A stretch of DNA of 64,000 nucleotides, from assembly GCF_001544835.2 (NCBI RefSeq), contig NZ_FCNX02000014.1, forward strand, positions 1-64,000. Direction: 5' to 3'. The DNA is from Caballeronia fortuita (GTDB lineage: Bacteria; Pseudomonadota; Gammaproteobacteria; Burkholderiales; Burkholderiaceae). Below the pieces are notes generated by a model. It was not told where the DNA came from, ran no database searches, and was given only the letters and a program-made list of their open reading frames with translations. Within the stretch, counting starts at the first letter, position 1; the number at the start of each line of letters is the position of its first letter. Position numbers and translations under genes: made by a program. This document shows positions 15,458 through 25,100 of this stretch, piece by piece.

Positions 15458-17980
15458 ATGGCCGAAGACAATCCCAGCACCGCGCTTGCACCGCAGCAGT
15501 TCTCCATCGACGTGATGCTCGAAAAATATGCGAAGGGCGACGAAACGCGCGTCGAGGATATCTATCGTCGCGTGGCGCGTGGTGTCGCGCAAGCCGAGCC
15601 GCAAGAGACGCGCGCCAAGATCGAGACGGAGTTCGTCGATAACTTCAAACGCGGCGCGCTTGGAGCAGGCCGCATCATGAGCGCGGCGGGCGCGGGCATC
15701 GACGCGACGCTCATCAACTGTTTCGTGCAACCCGTCGGCGATGCGATACAGGATGTCGACAGCAACGGCTTGCCGGGCATCTACGTCGCGCTGTTGCAGG
15801 CGGCCGAAACGATGCGACGTGGCGGCGGCGTCGGCTATAACTTTTCGGCGATACGTCCGCGCGGCGCACGCGTGCACTCCACAGGATCGGCGGCATCGGG
15901 TCCGTGCAGCTACATGGATGTGTTCGATGCATCGTGCCGAACCGTCGAGAGCGCGGGCGCGCGGCGTGGCGCGCAGATGGGCATACTCGATTGCTCGCAT
16001 CCCGATCTGCTCGAATTCATCGCGGCCAAGCATACGAAAGGGCGCTGGAACAACTTCAACGTGTCGATCGCGGTGACCGACGAATTCATGCAGGCCGTCG
16101 CCGATGACGCGACATGGCAGCTCGTCCACAAGGCCGAGCCGTCGCCCGCGCAACGCGCAGCCGAGGACATGCATCAGCGCGACGACGGCTTGTGGGTCTA
16201 TCGCGAAGTGCAGGCGCGCGAAGTGTGGAACACGATCATGCGTTCGACCTACGATGTCGCGGAGCCGGGCGTCGTGTTCATGTCGCGCATGAACGACGAC
16301 AACAACCTGCGCGCGATCGAAGCGATCCGCGCGACCAACCCGTGCGGCGAACAACCGCTGCCCGCATACGGTTGCTGCAATCTCGGTCCGCTCAATCTCA
16401 CGCGTTGCGTGCGCGATCCGTTTGCGCAGATGCGCGCCGGCGTGCCGTCGTTCGACTGGGACGCCCTCGCGCAAATGACGCGCACGCAAGTACGTTTTCT
16501 CGACGACGTGCTCGACGTCACGCTCTGGCCGCTCGAAGAGCAGGCGCGCGAAGCGGCGGCGAAGCGGCGTATCGGCGTGGGCTTCACGGGACTGGGCGAT
16601 ACGCTGGTGATGCTCGGCTTGCGTTACGACGCGCAGGAAGGGCGCGACTTCGCCACGCGTGTCGCCCGCACGATGCGCGACGAAGCGTATCGCGCCTCGG
16701 TCGAACTGGCGAAAGAGCGCGGCAAGTTTCCGCTTTTCGATGCGAAGCGTTATCTCGAAGCGGGCACGTTCGCCTCGCGCCTGCCGGACGACATCAAGAG
16801 CGCGATACGCGAGCACGGCATCCGCAACAGTCATCTGCTGTCGATCGCGCCAACCGGCACCGTGAGCCTCGCGTTCGCGGACAACGCATCGAACGGCATC
16901 GAGCCCGCGTTCTCCTGGACCTATCAGCGCACCAAGCGCATGGCCGATGGCTCGCGTCAGACGTTTGCGGTGGAGGATCACGCGTACCGGCTGTATCGCG
17001 AGATGGGCGGCGATGTGAATGCGCTGCCCGACTATTTCGTGAGCGCGCTCGATATGTCCGCGCACGATCACATGGAGATGATGGCGGCGGTGCAGCCTTT
17101 CGTCGACACGTCGATCTCGAAGACCGTGAACGTCCCGGCCGATTACCCGTTCGACAAGTTCCAGGACCTTTACTTCGAAGCGTGGCGGCGCGGCTTGAAA
17201 GGGCTTGCGACGTATCGGCCGAACGAGACGCTGGGCGCGGTGCTATCGGTTGCGCCCGCCGAAACGCCCAGCGATTCGCCCGATCCGGAACTCGACCTCG
17301 ATCCGCTGCGTATCGCGATCGATCATCGGCCGAAGGGCGCGTTGCCCGCGATCATCGAGAAGGTCGAGTATCTGACGCAGGCGGGGAAGAAGTCGCTTTA
17401 TCTCGCGGTGTCGTTCATCGAAGTGACGGGGCGCATAGGCGGCGAGGACGTGACGATCGAGCGGCCCATCGAGTTCTTCATTCCCACCGGTCAGCGCGAC
17501 GAATCGCAGCAATGGATAACGGCGACGATGCGTTCGATCTCGCTCGCTGCACGCGGCGGCTTCGCGGCGCGCACGCTGCAGGATATGCGCAAGGTGTCGT
17601 GGGATCGGGGGCAGGTGCGTCTTGGCGATGTCGAACGGCTCGACGGACATCGCAGCCCGCGCTGGCACGATTCGGAAGTGGCCGCGCTAGCGTATGCGAT
17701 CCAGCAAATTCTTTATCGGCGTGGCTTTCTCGATGCAGAAGGCAACCAGGTACCGTCGCGCGTGCTTGCGCGCAAGGGCGCCGATCGCACGCCGCATCCG
17801 GTAGCTGTAGCCGATGAAAGCGACGAAGTAGCCGAAGGTGTCGCGCAAGCCGAAGTCGATCCGCATACCCTTCCCCTCATGCACGGCCGCAAGTGCGCGA
17901 CGTGCGGCGCCAATGCCGTCATTCGCAAGGACGGCTGCGACTTCTGCACGGCATGCGGCGAAATCGGCGCGTGCGGTTGA
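15458..17980 (+). CDS. nrdJ: AdoCbl-dependent (class II) ribonucleotide reductase
   Basis: An 840-residue enzyme that reduces ribonucleoside diphosphates to deoxyribonucleotides using a radical generated from adenosylcobalamin. The active-site loop NPCGEQPLP (Asn294, Cys296, Glu298) and the preceding MRRGGGVGYNFSAIRPRGA segment are typical of class II NrdJ. The C-terminus carries a cysteine cluster (CATCG, then CDFCTACGEIGACG) that resembles a zinc ribbon plus the redox-active tail used for thioredoxin reduction. CAAAGGAACCGAC precedes the ATG. It stands alone, with no nrdR or nrdAB nearby. It is one of two B12-requiring enzymes in the window, and no riboswitch is visible upstream. Confidence 0.93.
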   Translation: MAEDNPSTALAPQQFSIDVMLEKYAKGDETRVEDIYRRVARGVAQAEPQETRAKIETEFVDNFKRGALGAGRIMSAAGAGIDATLINCFVQPVGDAIQDVDSNGLPGIYVALLQAAETMRRGGGVGYNFSAIRPRGARVHSTGSAASGPCSYMDVFDASCRTVESAGARRGAQMGILDCSHPDLLEFIAAKHTKGRWNNFNVSIAVTDEFMQAVADDATWQLVHKAEPSPAQRAAEDMHQRDDGLWVYREVQAREVWNTIMRSTYDVAEPGVVFMSRMNDDNNLRAIEAIRATNPCGEQPLPAYGCCNLGPLNLTRCVRDPFAQMRAGVPSFDWDALAQMTRTQVRFLDDVLDVTLWPLEEQAREAAAKRRIGVGFTGLGDTLVMLGLRYDAQEGRDFATRVARTMRDEAYRASVELAKERGKFPLFDAKRYLEAGTFASRLPDDIKSAIREHGIRNSHLLSIAPTGTVSLAFADNASNGIEPAFSWTYQRTKRMADGSRQTFAVEDHAYRLYREMGGDVNALPDYFVSALDMSAHDHMEMMAAVQPFVDTSISKTVNVPADYPFDKFQDLYFEAWRRGLKGLATYRPNETLGAVLSVAPAETPSDSPDPELDLDPLRIAIDHRPKGALPAIIEKVEYLTQAGKKSLYLAVSFIEVTGRIGGEDVTIERPIEFFIPTGQRDESQQWITATMRSISLAARGGFAARTLQDMRKVSWDRGQVRLGDVERLDGHRSPRWHDSEVAALAYAIQQILYRRGFLDAEGNQVPSRVLARKGADRTPHPVAVADESDEVAEGVAQAEVDPHTLPLMHGRKCATCGANAVIRKDGCDFCTACGEIGACG

Positions 17981-17989
17981 GTTCAAGAA

Positions 17990-18017
17990 AAAGGCGCGGG
18001 CTTGTGTCCGCGCCTTT
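17990..18017 (+). terminator. Hairpin terminator after nrdJ
   Basis: A 10-bp inverted repeat AAAGGCGCGG / CCGCGCCTTT with an 8-base loop starts 10 bp after the nrdJ stop codon. The stem ends in TTT without a longer T-run. It can also act on the minus-strand small gene that ends at 18022. Confidence 0.7.
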
Positions 18018-18021
18018 GATG

Positions 18022-18174
18022 TCACGCCCGGTGCGAGCGTTCGGTAGTCTCTTTCGATTCCTGCTCGACCGGCGACGTACGTTCCGCGTGTTGCGTGAAC
18101 GGATGCCACACGGGCGTGAACGAAGGCAGTTCGTCCAAAAGCGAAAACTGATCGAGTGACGTGTTATCGAACAT
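18022..18174 (-). CDS. Small hypothetical protein, 50 residues
   Basis: Encodes MFDNTSLDQFSLLDELPSF and 31 further polar residues, with no signal peptide or membrane segment. The ribosome binding site GAGAGGTCATC before the ATG is good and the stop lies directly against the nrdJ terminator, both in favour of a real gene. It is downstream of the DUF4148 gene on the same strand (34-bp gap). I do not recognise a family. Confidence 0.5.
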   Translation of the reverse strand: MFDNTSLDQFSLLDELPSFTPVWHPFTQHAERTSPVEQESKETTERSHRA

Positions 18175-18208
18175 GATGACCTCTCGAATCCTGTGCTGAC
18201 GGCGCGTC

Positions 18209-18577
18209 TCAGCGCGTCACGTTGACTTGCGTGGCCGAGCCGTTGGCATACTCGACGATCTCGCGGTTACGCGCTTCCGCTTGCGCCGCATCGCGTGCGC
18301 GTTGGTCGCTTTGCGCGGCCACCGCATCGCCCCACATGCTGCGATCCGGATACGTGTTGCGGTTCAACGCCGGCAACGAGCCGTTCGAATAGGCGGCGGC
18401 GAGTTCGGCACGCACTTGCGCCCGCGTCTTCGGCGTATCGCTCGCACTGCTTTGCGTTTGCGTTTGCACCTGATACGTGCCCGCGTGACCGATGCCCTGA
18501 CCGCTCTCCGCAAAAGCAGTCGTCGTGACGACAGCGGAGATGGCTGCGAGAGAGAACCCCGTGATGAGTTGTTTCAT
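18209..18577 (-). CDS. DUF4148 domain-containing exported protein
   Basis: A 122-residue protein with a classical signal peptide (MKQLITGFSLAAISAVVTTT, cleavage after AFA at 23). The mature part contains the DUF4148 pattern KTRAQVRAELAAAYSNGSLP followed by a helical, Arg/Ala-rich tail. DUF4148 proteins are small periplasmic proteins present in many copies in Burkholderia and relatives, of unknown function. The strong AAAGGAGTCGCAAGC ribosome binding site fixes the ATG at 18577. Confidence 0.85.
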   Translation of the reverse strand: MKQLITGFSLAAISAVVTTTAFAESGQGIGHAGTYQVQTQTQSSASDTPKTRAQVRAELAAAYSNGSLPALNRNTYPDRSMWGDAVAAQSDQRARDAAQAEARNREIVEYANGSATQVNVTR

Positions 18578-18767
18578 GCTTGCGACTCCTTTCATTCCGG
18601 TGCTGCGTGCGGGCAAATGCGGATTGCATTCGGCGATGAGCACGCTGCGTTGGGAATGAATGTAGTCGCGCGGCGGATGCGGATAAATGCCGTATCGGCG
18701 AATAGATTTATCGATTCCGGCGAATAATCGCGCAGAGGCTTGTTGCGTGGGCTTCTCGGATGCCTCG

Positions 18768-19778
18768 CTACGCGACGATATCCTCGGTGCCGGCAACTTC
18801 CGGCGTGCCATGGCGCACGATGGTCGGCGACGGCGTGCTCGTCGGCAGGCAGCGCTCCTCCGCATCCTTCTGACCTTGCAACAGCGGGCAGCGCTCGAAC
18901 AACTCGGCGGCCCAGTCGACGAACACGCGCACCTTCGGCGACAGATGCCGGTTATGCGGATACACCGCGGAAATAGGCATCGGCAGCGGATTCCATTGCG
19001 GCAGCACCTCGACGAGTTCGCCCGCGCGCAGATGCGGCAGCGCCATGAAACGCGGCACCTGAATGATGCCGACGCCCTTCAGTCCGCAACTCAGATACGC
19101 TTCGGCGTCGTTCACCGCGACCATGCCGCGCATCTTCACTTCGATGGTTTCATCGTCGACGACGAAATCCATGTCCATGATGCGCCCCGTGCGGCTCGAA
19201 AAATAATTGACCGCCGAGTGATTCTGCAAATCGTCGATGGACTTCGGCGTACCGTTGCGTTCGAGATATTGCGGCGACGCCACTGTCACGCCCTGAAACA
19301 CCCCGATGCGCCGCGCGACGAGACTCGAATCCTGCAGCGTGCCGACGCGGATCACGCAATCGACGCCTTCCTGAATCAGATCGACGGGCTTATCGCCGAA
19401 GCCCAGCATCAGTTCGATCTCCGGATAGCGCGTGTGGAACTCGCATAGCTGCGGCATGACGATAAGGCGCCCGATCGCGCCAGGCATGTCCACGCGCAGT
19501 TTGCCGTGCGGGCCCTTGCCGTTATTCGAAAACGAGCCTTCCGCTTCCTCGATGTCCGCGAGAATGCGCACGCAGCGTTCGTAATACGCTGCGCCGTCGG
19601 GCGTGAGATTGAGCCTGCGCGTCGTGCGCTGAAGCAGCCGCACGTTCAGATGCGCTTCCAGATTCTGGATGATCGTCGTGACCGATGCACGCGGCAGATT
19701 GAGCGTGTCCGCTGCGCGCGAAAAGCTGTTGGTGTCGACGACGCGGGTGAAGACCTGCATTGCTTGTAGCCGATCCAT
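18768..19778 (-). CDS. ceoR: LysR-type regulator of the RND efflux operon
   Basis: A 336-residue LysR protein: N-terminal winged helix-turn-helix (about 1-60, FSRAADTLNLPRASVTTII) and a LysR substrate domain (about 90-295) with the usual QLCEFHTRYPEIELML and LRAGELVEVLP stretches. It is divergently transcribed from llpE-ceoA-ceoB-opcM with a 218-bp spacer. In Burkholderia cenocepacia and B. pseudomallei the equivalent operons are controlled by the LysR proteins CeoR and BpeT in the same arrangement. It probably binds the spacer and activates the pump in response to drugs or salicylate-like effectors. The GGTGAGAGAAC sequence precedes the ATG. Confidence 0.82.
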   Translation of the reverse strand: MDRLQAMQVFTRVVDTNSFSRAADTLNLPRASVTTIIQNLEAHLNVRLLQRTTRRLNLTPDGAAYYERCVRILADIEEAEGSFSNNGKGPHGKLRVDMPGAIGRLIVMPQLCEFHTRYPEIELMLGFGDKPVDLIQEGVDCVIRVGTLQDSSLVARRIGVFQGVTVASPQYLERNGTPKSIDDLQNHSAVNYFSSRTGRIMDMDFVVDDETIEVKMRGMVAVNDAEAYLSCGLKGVGIIQVPRFMALPHLRAGELVEVLPQWNPLPMPISAVYPHNRHLSPKVRVFVDWAAELFERCPLLQGQKDAEERCLPTSTPSPTIVRHGTPEVAGTEDIVA

Positions 19779-19804
19779 GTTCTCTCACCTTCTTTGCTTA
19801 GCAG

Positions 19805-19878
19805 CGCACCGAATTAAGCGCGCGCTAAAGAATGACCGAAAAAATAATCGCGAGGGATAACCACGATTGTTCGGTGCG
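19805..19878. promoter_or_regulatory. Possible LysR operator region between ceoR and llpE
   Basis: CGCACCGAA (19805-19813) and its exact reverse complement TTCGGTGCG (19870-19878) form a 9-bp inverted repeat pair 56 bp apart in the divergent spacer, and ACCGAATT occurs at both ends (19809 and 19879). Widely spaced half-sites are compatible with a LysR tetramer footprint, but no classical T-N11-A motif could be fixed confidently. Confidence 0.3.
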
Positions 19879-19996
19879 ACCGAATTGTGTTGCCGGATTA
19901 TAGGCATTTATTAAAAAAGGCGCGGACTCCAGAATTCGCAGCATCGCAACCTATGCGTAAAGGCCTTTCAGCATCGGCCTCGCACGGAAAATAACC

Positions 19997-20815
19997 ATGG
20001 CATCACTGCTGGATCTGGAGTCGGGCCCGCGTTTGTGCATCGAAGATGTGCACATCACGGGGCACGCGCAGCCGATCACCTTGCGCAGCTATCGTCCTGC
20101 GTCGGACGGGACCGTGCTGCCCATCGTTCTTTACTTTCACGGCGGCGGTTTTATTCGCGGCGGACTCGACGACGCCGACACGGCCGCCGCGACGATCGCA
20201 CGCGATACGCCGGCGTGGGTCGTGTCCGTGGGCTATTCCCTCGCGCCGAAGTTTCCGTTTCCCGCCGCGCCCGAAGACGGCTATCGCGCGGCGCAATGGG
20301 CGGTCGCGCATGCTCGCTCGCAGCGCGCGGACCCGCAGCGCATCGGCGTGGCGGGTCACGATGCGGGCGGCAATCTCGCGACTTGCGTCGCTGCAATCGC
20401 ACGCGATCGTGGCGATATTCGCATGTCCGCGCAGGCGCTGCTCGCCCCGTTGCTCGATCCGAGCCTTACGCGCATGGCCGACGAACGCAAAGTGCTGTGC
20501 CCCGATTTCGAAGCGTGCGAGTGCGCGCAGTGGTATCGCGCGTATCTGCCGAATCCGTCGCAACGTTTGCATCCGTATGCCGCGCCGCTCGAATCGCGCC
20601 GGCTGGGCGGTCTGCCGCCCGCGATGATCGCAAGCGCCGAGCACGATCTGCTGCATATCGAAGCGGAGAAATACGCGGGCGAACTCATCGCCGCGGGCGT
20701 GCCGACCGAGGTCACGCGTCACTGCAAGACTTCGCACCAGGCGCTCGCCGCGCATCCCGACGCACTCGCCGATGTCGTCGCGTTCTTCAGGAAACGCCTT
20801 GCGCGCGCGAAGTAG
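19997..20815 (+). CDS. llpE: LlpE-type alpha/beta hydrolase with altered nucleophile elbow
   Basis: A 272-residue alpha/beta hydrolase of the hormone-sensitive-lipase type, the equivalent of llpE, the putative lipase/esterase gene at the head of Burkholderia ceo/bpeEF efflux operons. The oxyanion-hole motif HGGGF (48-52), the acid Asp217 in SAEHDLLH and the base His247 in KTSHQAL are present. The elbow expected as GDSAGG reads GHDAGG, so Asp122 replaces the nucleophilic serine. Ordinary serine esterase activity is therefore doubtful unless another residue serves. It is the first gene of the operon, 80 bp before ceoA. Confidence 0.8.
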   Translation: MASLLDLESGPRLCIEDVHITGHAQPITLRSYRPASDGTVLPIVLYFHGGGFIRGGLDDADTAAATIARDTPAWVVSVGYSLAPKFPFPAAPEDGYRAAQWAVAHARSQRADPQRIGVAGHDAGGNLATCVAAIARDRGDIRMSAQALLAPLLDPSLTRMADERKVLCPDFEACECAQWYRAYLPNPSQRLHPYAAPLESRRLGGLPPAMIASAEHDLLHIEAEKYAGELIAAGVPTEVTRHCKTSHQALAAHPDALADVVAFFRKRLARAK

Positions 20816-20895
20816 ACGCAAAAAAAGAGCGCAAGAAACGGCACGCCAGACACGCCATACACAACAACAATCTCAACGCTAATCGGAGCCTTCAC

Positions 20896-22092
20896 ATGTC
20901 ATTCACTCGCAAACGTATCTACGCGGCGCTGGGCGCGGCGCTGATCGTGGCCGGCGCAGGCGGTTATACCGTCTTGCGCGGCCACGGCGATTCGGCGATC
21001 AACGAAGCCAAAGCCGCAGCGCATAGCCCGACCGCCACCGAAGTCGATGTTGCCGCCGTCGTATCGAAGACCATCACCGACTGGCAGAGCTACTCGGGCC
21101 GGCTCGAAGCGGTCGATCACGTCGACATTCGCCCGCTCGTGCCGGGCACGATCGTCGCCGTGCATTTCAAGGACGGCCAGCTCGTGAAGAAGGGCGATGC
21201 GCTCTTCACCATCGACCCGCGTCCTTACGAAGCCGAAGTGGATCGCGCGCAGGCGCAGCTCGCGGCGGCGCAGGCGCGCAACGGTTATACGTCGACGGAT
21301 GCGGCGCGTGCCGAACGCCTGCTCGCCGACAACGCGATCGCCAAGCGCGATTACGACGAGAAGCAGAACGCCGCGCGCGAGGCCGTCGCCAACCTGAAGG
21401 CCGCGCAGGCTGCGCTCGAAACCGCGAAGATCAATCTCGCGTACACGCATATCGTCGCGCCGGTTTCGGGCCGCGTATCGCGCGCCGAACTCACGGTGGG
21501 CAACATCGTGTCGACGGGTGCAAACGCGCCTTTGCTCACGACGCTCGTGTCCGTGTCGCCGATCTACGCATCGTTCGATGTCGACGAACAAACGTACCTG
21601 CGTTATCTCGGCCGCGATGCGGGCAACACGGTGCCGGTGTCGCTCGGTCTTGCGAACGAGGACGGTTATTCGCGCGATGGCGTCGTCGATTCGGTCGATA
21701 ACCGGCTCGATACGACGTCCGGCACGATCCGCGTGCGCGCGCGCTTCAACAATCCGGACGGCACGCTCGTGCCGGGTCTCTATGCGCGCGTGAAGGTCGG
21801 CGGCGGCTCGCCGCATCCGGCCGTGCTCGTGGAAGACGAAGCCATCGGCACGGATCAGGACAAGAAGTACGTCATGGTCGTCGACAAGGACAACCGCGTG
21901 CAGTACCGCGAAGTCACGCTGGGTCAGACACATGAAGGCCTGCGCGTCATCACGAAGGGCCTGCAGCCCGGAGAGCGCATCGTCGTGAACGGCTTGCAGC
22001 GCGTGCGTCCGAACGATGTGATCAAGGCCAACAACGTCGCGATGAACGATGACGACAAGGCGCCCGCCGTGAAAACGGCATCGGCGCAATAA
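20896..22092 (+). CDS. ceoA: RND efflux periplasmic adaptor (CeoA/BpeE type)
   Basis: A 398-residue membrane fusion protein. An N-terminal hydrophobic segment (about 9-27) anchors it in the inner membrane; the lipoyl/barrel-sandwich domain (DIRPLVPGTIVAVHFKDGQ and IVAPVSGRVSRAELTVGNI) flanks an alpha-helical hairpin (about 110-180), followed by the beta-barrel domain. It links the inner-membrane pump to the outer-membrane channel. Closest in type to MexE/CeoA/BpeE. The ATG at 20896 is in weak ribosome-binding context (CGGAGCCTTCAC). Operon order llpE-ceoA-ceoB-opcM. Confidence 0.92.
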   Translation: MSFTRKRIYAALGAALIVAGAGGYTVLRGHGDSAINEAKAAAHSPTATEVDVAAVVSKTITDWQSYSGRLEAVDHVDIRPLVPGTIVAVHFKDGQLVKKGDALFTIDPRPYEAEVDRAQAQLAAAQARNGYTSTDAARAERLLADNAIAKRDYDEKQNAAREAVANLKAAQAALETAKINLAYTHIVAPVSGRVSRAELTVGNIVSTGANAPLLTTLVSVSPIYASFDVDEQTYLRYLGRDAGNTVPVSLGLANEDGYSRDGVVDSVDNRLDTTSGTIRVRARFNNPDGTLVPGLYARVKVGGGSPHPAVLVEDEAIGTDQDKKYVMVVDKDNRVQYREVTLGQTHEGLRVITKGLQPGERIVVNGLQRVRPNDVIKANNVAMNDDDKAPAVKTASAQ

Positions 22093-22118
22093 GTCATTCG
22101 CAACAGACAGAACTCGTC

Positions 22119-25100
22119 ATGAACATATCCAAATTCTTCATCGATCGCCCGATCTTTGCGGGCGTGCTCTCGGTGATCGTGCTGCTGGCGGGCATCATCG
22201 CGATGTTCAAGCTGCCGATCTCCGAGTATCCGGAAGTCGTGCCGCCTTCGGTCGTCGTGCATGCGCAGTATCCCGGCGCGAACCCGAAGGTGATCGCGGA
22301 GACCGTGGCCTCGCCGCTCGAAGAGCAGATCAACGGCGTCGAGGACATGCTCTACATGCAGTCGCAAGCCAATAGCGACGGCAACCTCACGACTACCGTC
22401 ACGTTCAAGCTCGGCACCGACCCGGACAAGAACACGCAGCTCGTGCAGAACCGCGTGAACCAGGCATTGCCGCGCTTGCCGCAGGACGTGCAGCGTCTCG
22501 GCGTGACGACGATCAAGTCGTCGCCCACGCTCACGATGGTCGTCCATTTGAACTCGCCCAATGGCCGCTACGACATGACGTATCTGCGCAATTACGCGCT
22601 GATCAACGTGAAGGACCGGCTCGAACGCATCGCGGGTGTGGGCGAAGTGCAGTTGTGGGGCTCGGGCGATTACTCGATGCGCGTGTGGCTCGATCCGCAA
22701 AAGGTCGCGCAGCGCGGCATGACCGCAACCGATGTGGTCAACGCGATCCGCGAACAGAACGTGCAGGTCGCGGCGGGCGTGATCGGCGGATCGCCGACGC
22801 TGCCCAACGTGCCGCTGCAACTGAACGTGAACGCGCGCGGCCGCTTGCAGAACGAGTCGGAGTTTCGCGACATCGTGCTGAAGACGTCGCCCGATGGCGC
22901 GGTAACGCATCTTTCGGATGTCGCGCGCGTCGAGCTGGCCGCATCCGAATATGGTCTGCGTTCGCTGCTCGACAACAAGTCGGCGGTTGCAATCGCAATC
23001 AATCAGCAGCCCGGCGCAAACTCGCTGCAGATTTCCGACGAAGTCCGCAAGTCGATGAAGGAACTGCAAGCGGACATGCCAGCGGGCCTCGAATACCAGA
23101 TCGTGTATGACCCGACGCAGTTCGTGCGCTCAAGTATCGAAGCGGTGATCCACACGCTCGCCGAAGCGATCGCGCTGGTGGTGCTCGTCGTGATCGTGTT
23201 CCTGCAAACATGGCGCGCGTCGATCATTCCGCTGCTCGCGGTGCCGGTGTCGATCGTCGGTACGTTCTCGTTGCTGCTGGCGTTCGGGTTCTCGATCAAC
23301 GCGTTGTCGTTGTTCGGGATGGTGCTTGCCATCGGTATCGTCGTCGATGATGCGATCGTGGTCGTGGAAAACGTCGAGCGCAACATCGAAGCGGGCTTAT
23401 CGGCGAGAGAAGCAACGTATCAGGCGATGCGCGAAGTGAGCGGACCGATTATCGCCATCGCGCTGACGCTCGTCGCCGTGTTCGTGCCGCTCGCGTTCAT
23501 GTCGGGTCTCACGGGCCAGTTCTACAAGCAGTTCGCGATGACCATCGCCATCTCGACGGTGATCTCCGCGTTCAATTCGCTGACGCTGTCGCCCGCGCTC
23601 GCTGCATTGCTTCTGAAAGGCCATGACGAGCCGAAGGACTGGCTCACGCGCGGCATGGACCGCGTGTTCGGCGGCTTCTTCCGCGCGTTCAACAAGGTCT
23701 TTCATCGCGGCTCGGATGCATACGGCAAGGGCGTGAAGAGCGTCATCAACCGCAAGGCGCTGATGATGGTCGTGTATGCCGTGCTGCTCGGCGGCGCGGT
23801 GCTGATGGGCAAGATCGTGCCGGGCGGCTTCGTGCCCGCGCAGGACAAGGAGTATCTGATCAGCTTCGCGCAGTTGCCGAACGGCGCATCGCTCGATCGC
23901 ACCGAAGGCGTGATTCGCGAGATGTCCGCCATCGCGCTGAAGCAGCCTGGCGTGGAAAGCGCGGTGGAGTTTCCGGGCTTGTCGGTGAACGGCTTCACCA
24001 ACTCGTCGAGCGCGGGCATCGTGTTCGTTACGCTGAAGCCCTTCAAGGACCGGGTGCATGACAAGGCGCTGTCGGCGGGTGCGATTGCCGGTGCGCTGAA
24101 TCAGAAGTACGCCGGCATCAAGGGTTCGTTCATCGCCGTGTTCCCGCCGCCGCCGGTGCTCGGCCTCGGCACGCTCGGCGGCTTCAAGATGCAGCTCGAG
24201 GATCGCGGCGCGCTCGGCTATGCGGCACTCGCCGATGCGACGCAGGCGTTCATCAAGCGCGCATCGCAAACGCCTGAACTCGGCCCGACGTTCTCCAGCT
24301 ATCAGATCAACGTGCCGCAGTTGAACGTCGATCTGGATCGCGTGAAGGCGAAGCAGCTCGGCGTCTCCGTGACGGACGTGTTCGACACGATGCAGGTCTA
24401 TCTCGGCTCGCTCTACGTGAACGACTTCAACCGCTTCGGACGCGTGTATCAGGTGCGCGTGCAGGCCGATGCGCCGTTTCGCGCGAACCCGGAAGACATC
24501 GGCTTGCTGAAGACGCGTAACGCGAATGGCGACATGGTGCCGTTGTCGTCGCTCGTGAAGGTGACGCCTACGTATGGTCCGGAAATGGTCGTGCGTTACA
24601 ACGGCTATACCGCCGCCGATATCAACGGCGGTCCTGCGCCGGGTTATTCGTCGGGTCAGGCGCAGGCGGCGGCGGAGCGCATCGCGGCGGAAGTGCTGCC
24701 GCGCGGGATCAAGTTCGAATGGACCGATCTCACGTATCAGCAGATCCTGGCAGGCAACGCGGCGCTGTGGGTGTTCCCGATCAGCGTGCTGCTCGTGTTC
24801 CTCGTGCTCGCGGCCTTGTATGAAAGCCTGACGCTGCCGCTCGCGGTGATCCTGATCGTGCCGATGAGCATTCTGTCCGCGTTGCTCGGCGTATGGCTCA
24901 CCGATGGCGACAACAACATCTTCACGCAGATCGGCTTGATGGTGCTGGTGGGCCTGTCGGCGAAGAACGCGATTCTGATCGTCGAGTTCGCGCGCGAGCT
25001 TGAGATGCAGGGGCGCTCGATCGTGCAGGCCGCGATCGAAGCGAGCCGCCTGCGTCTGCGCCCGATCCTGATGACGTCGATCGCGTTCATCATGGGCGTG

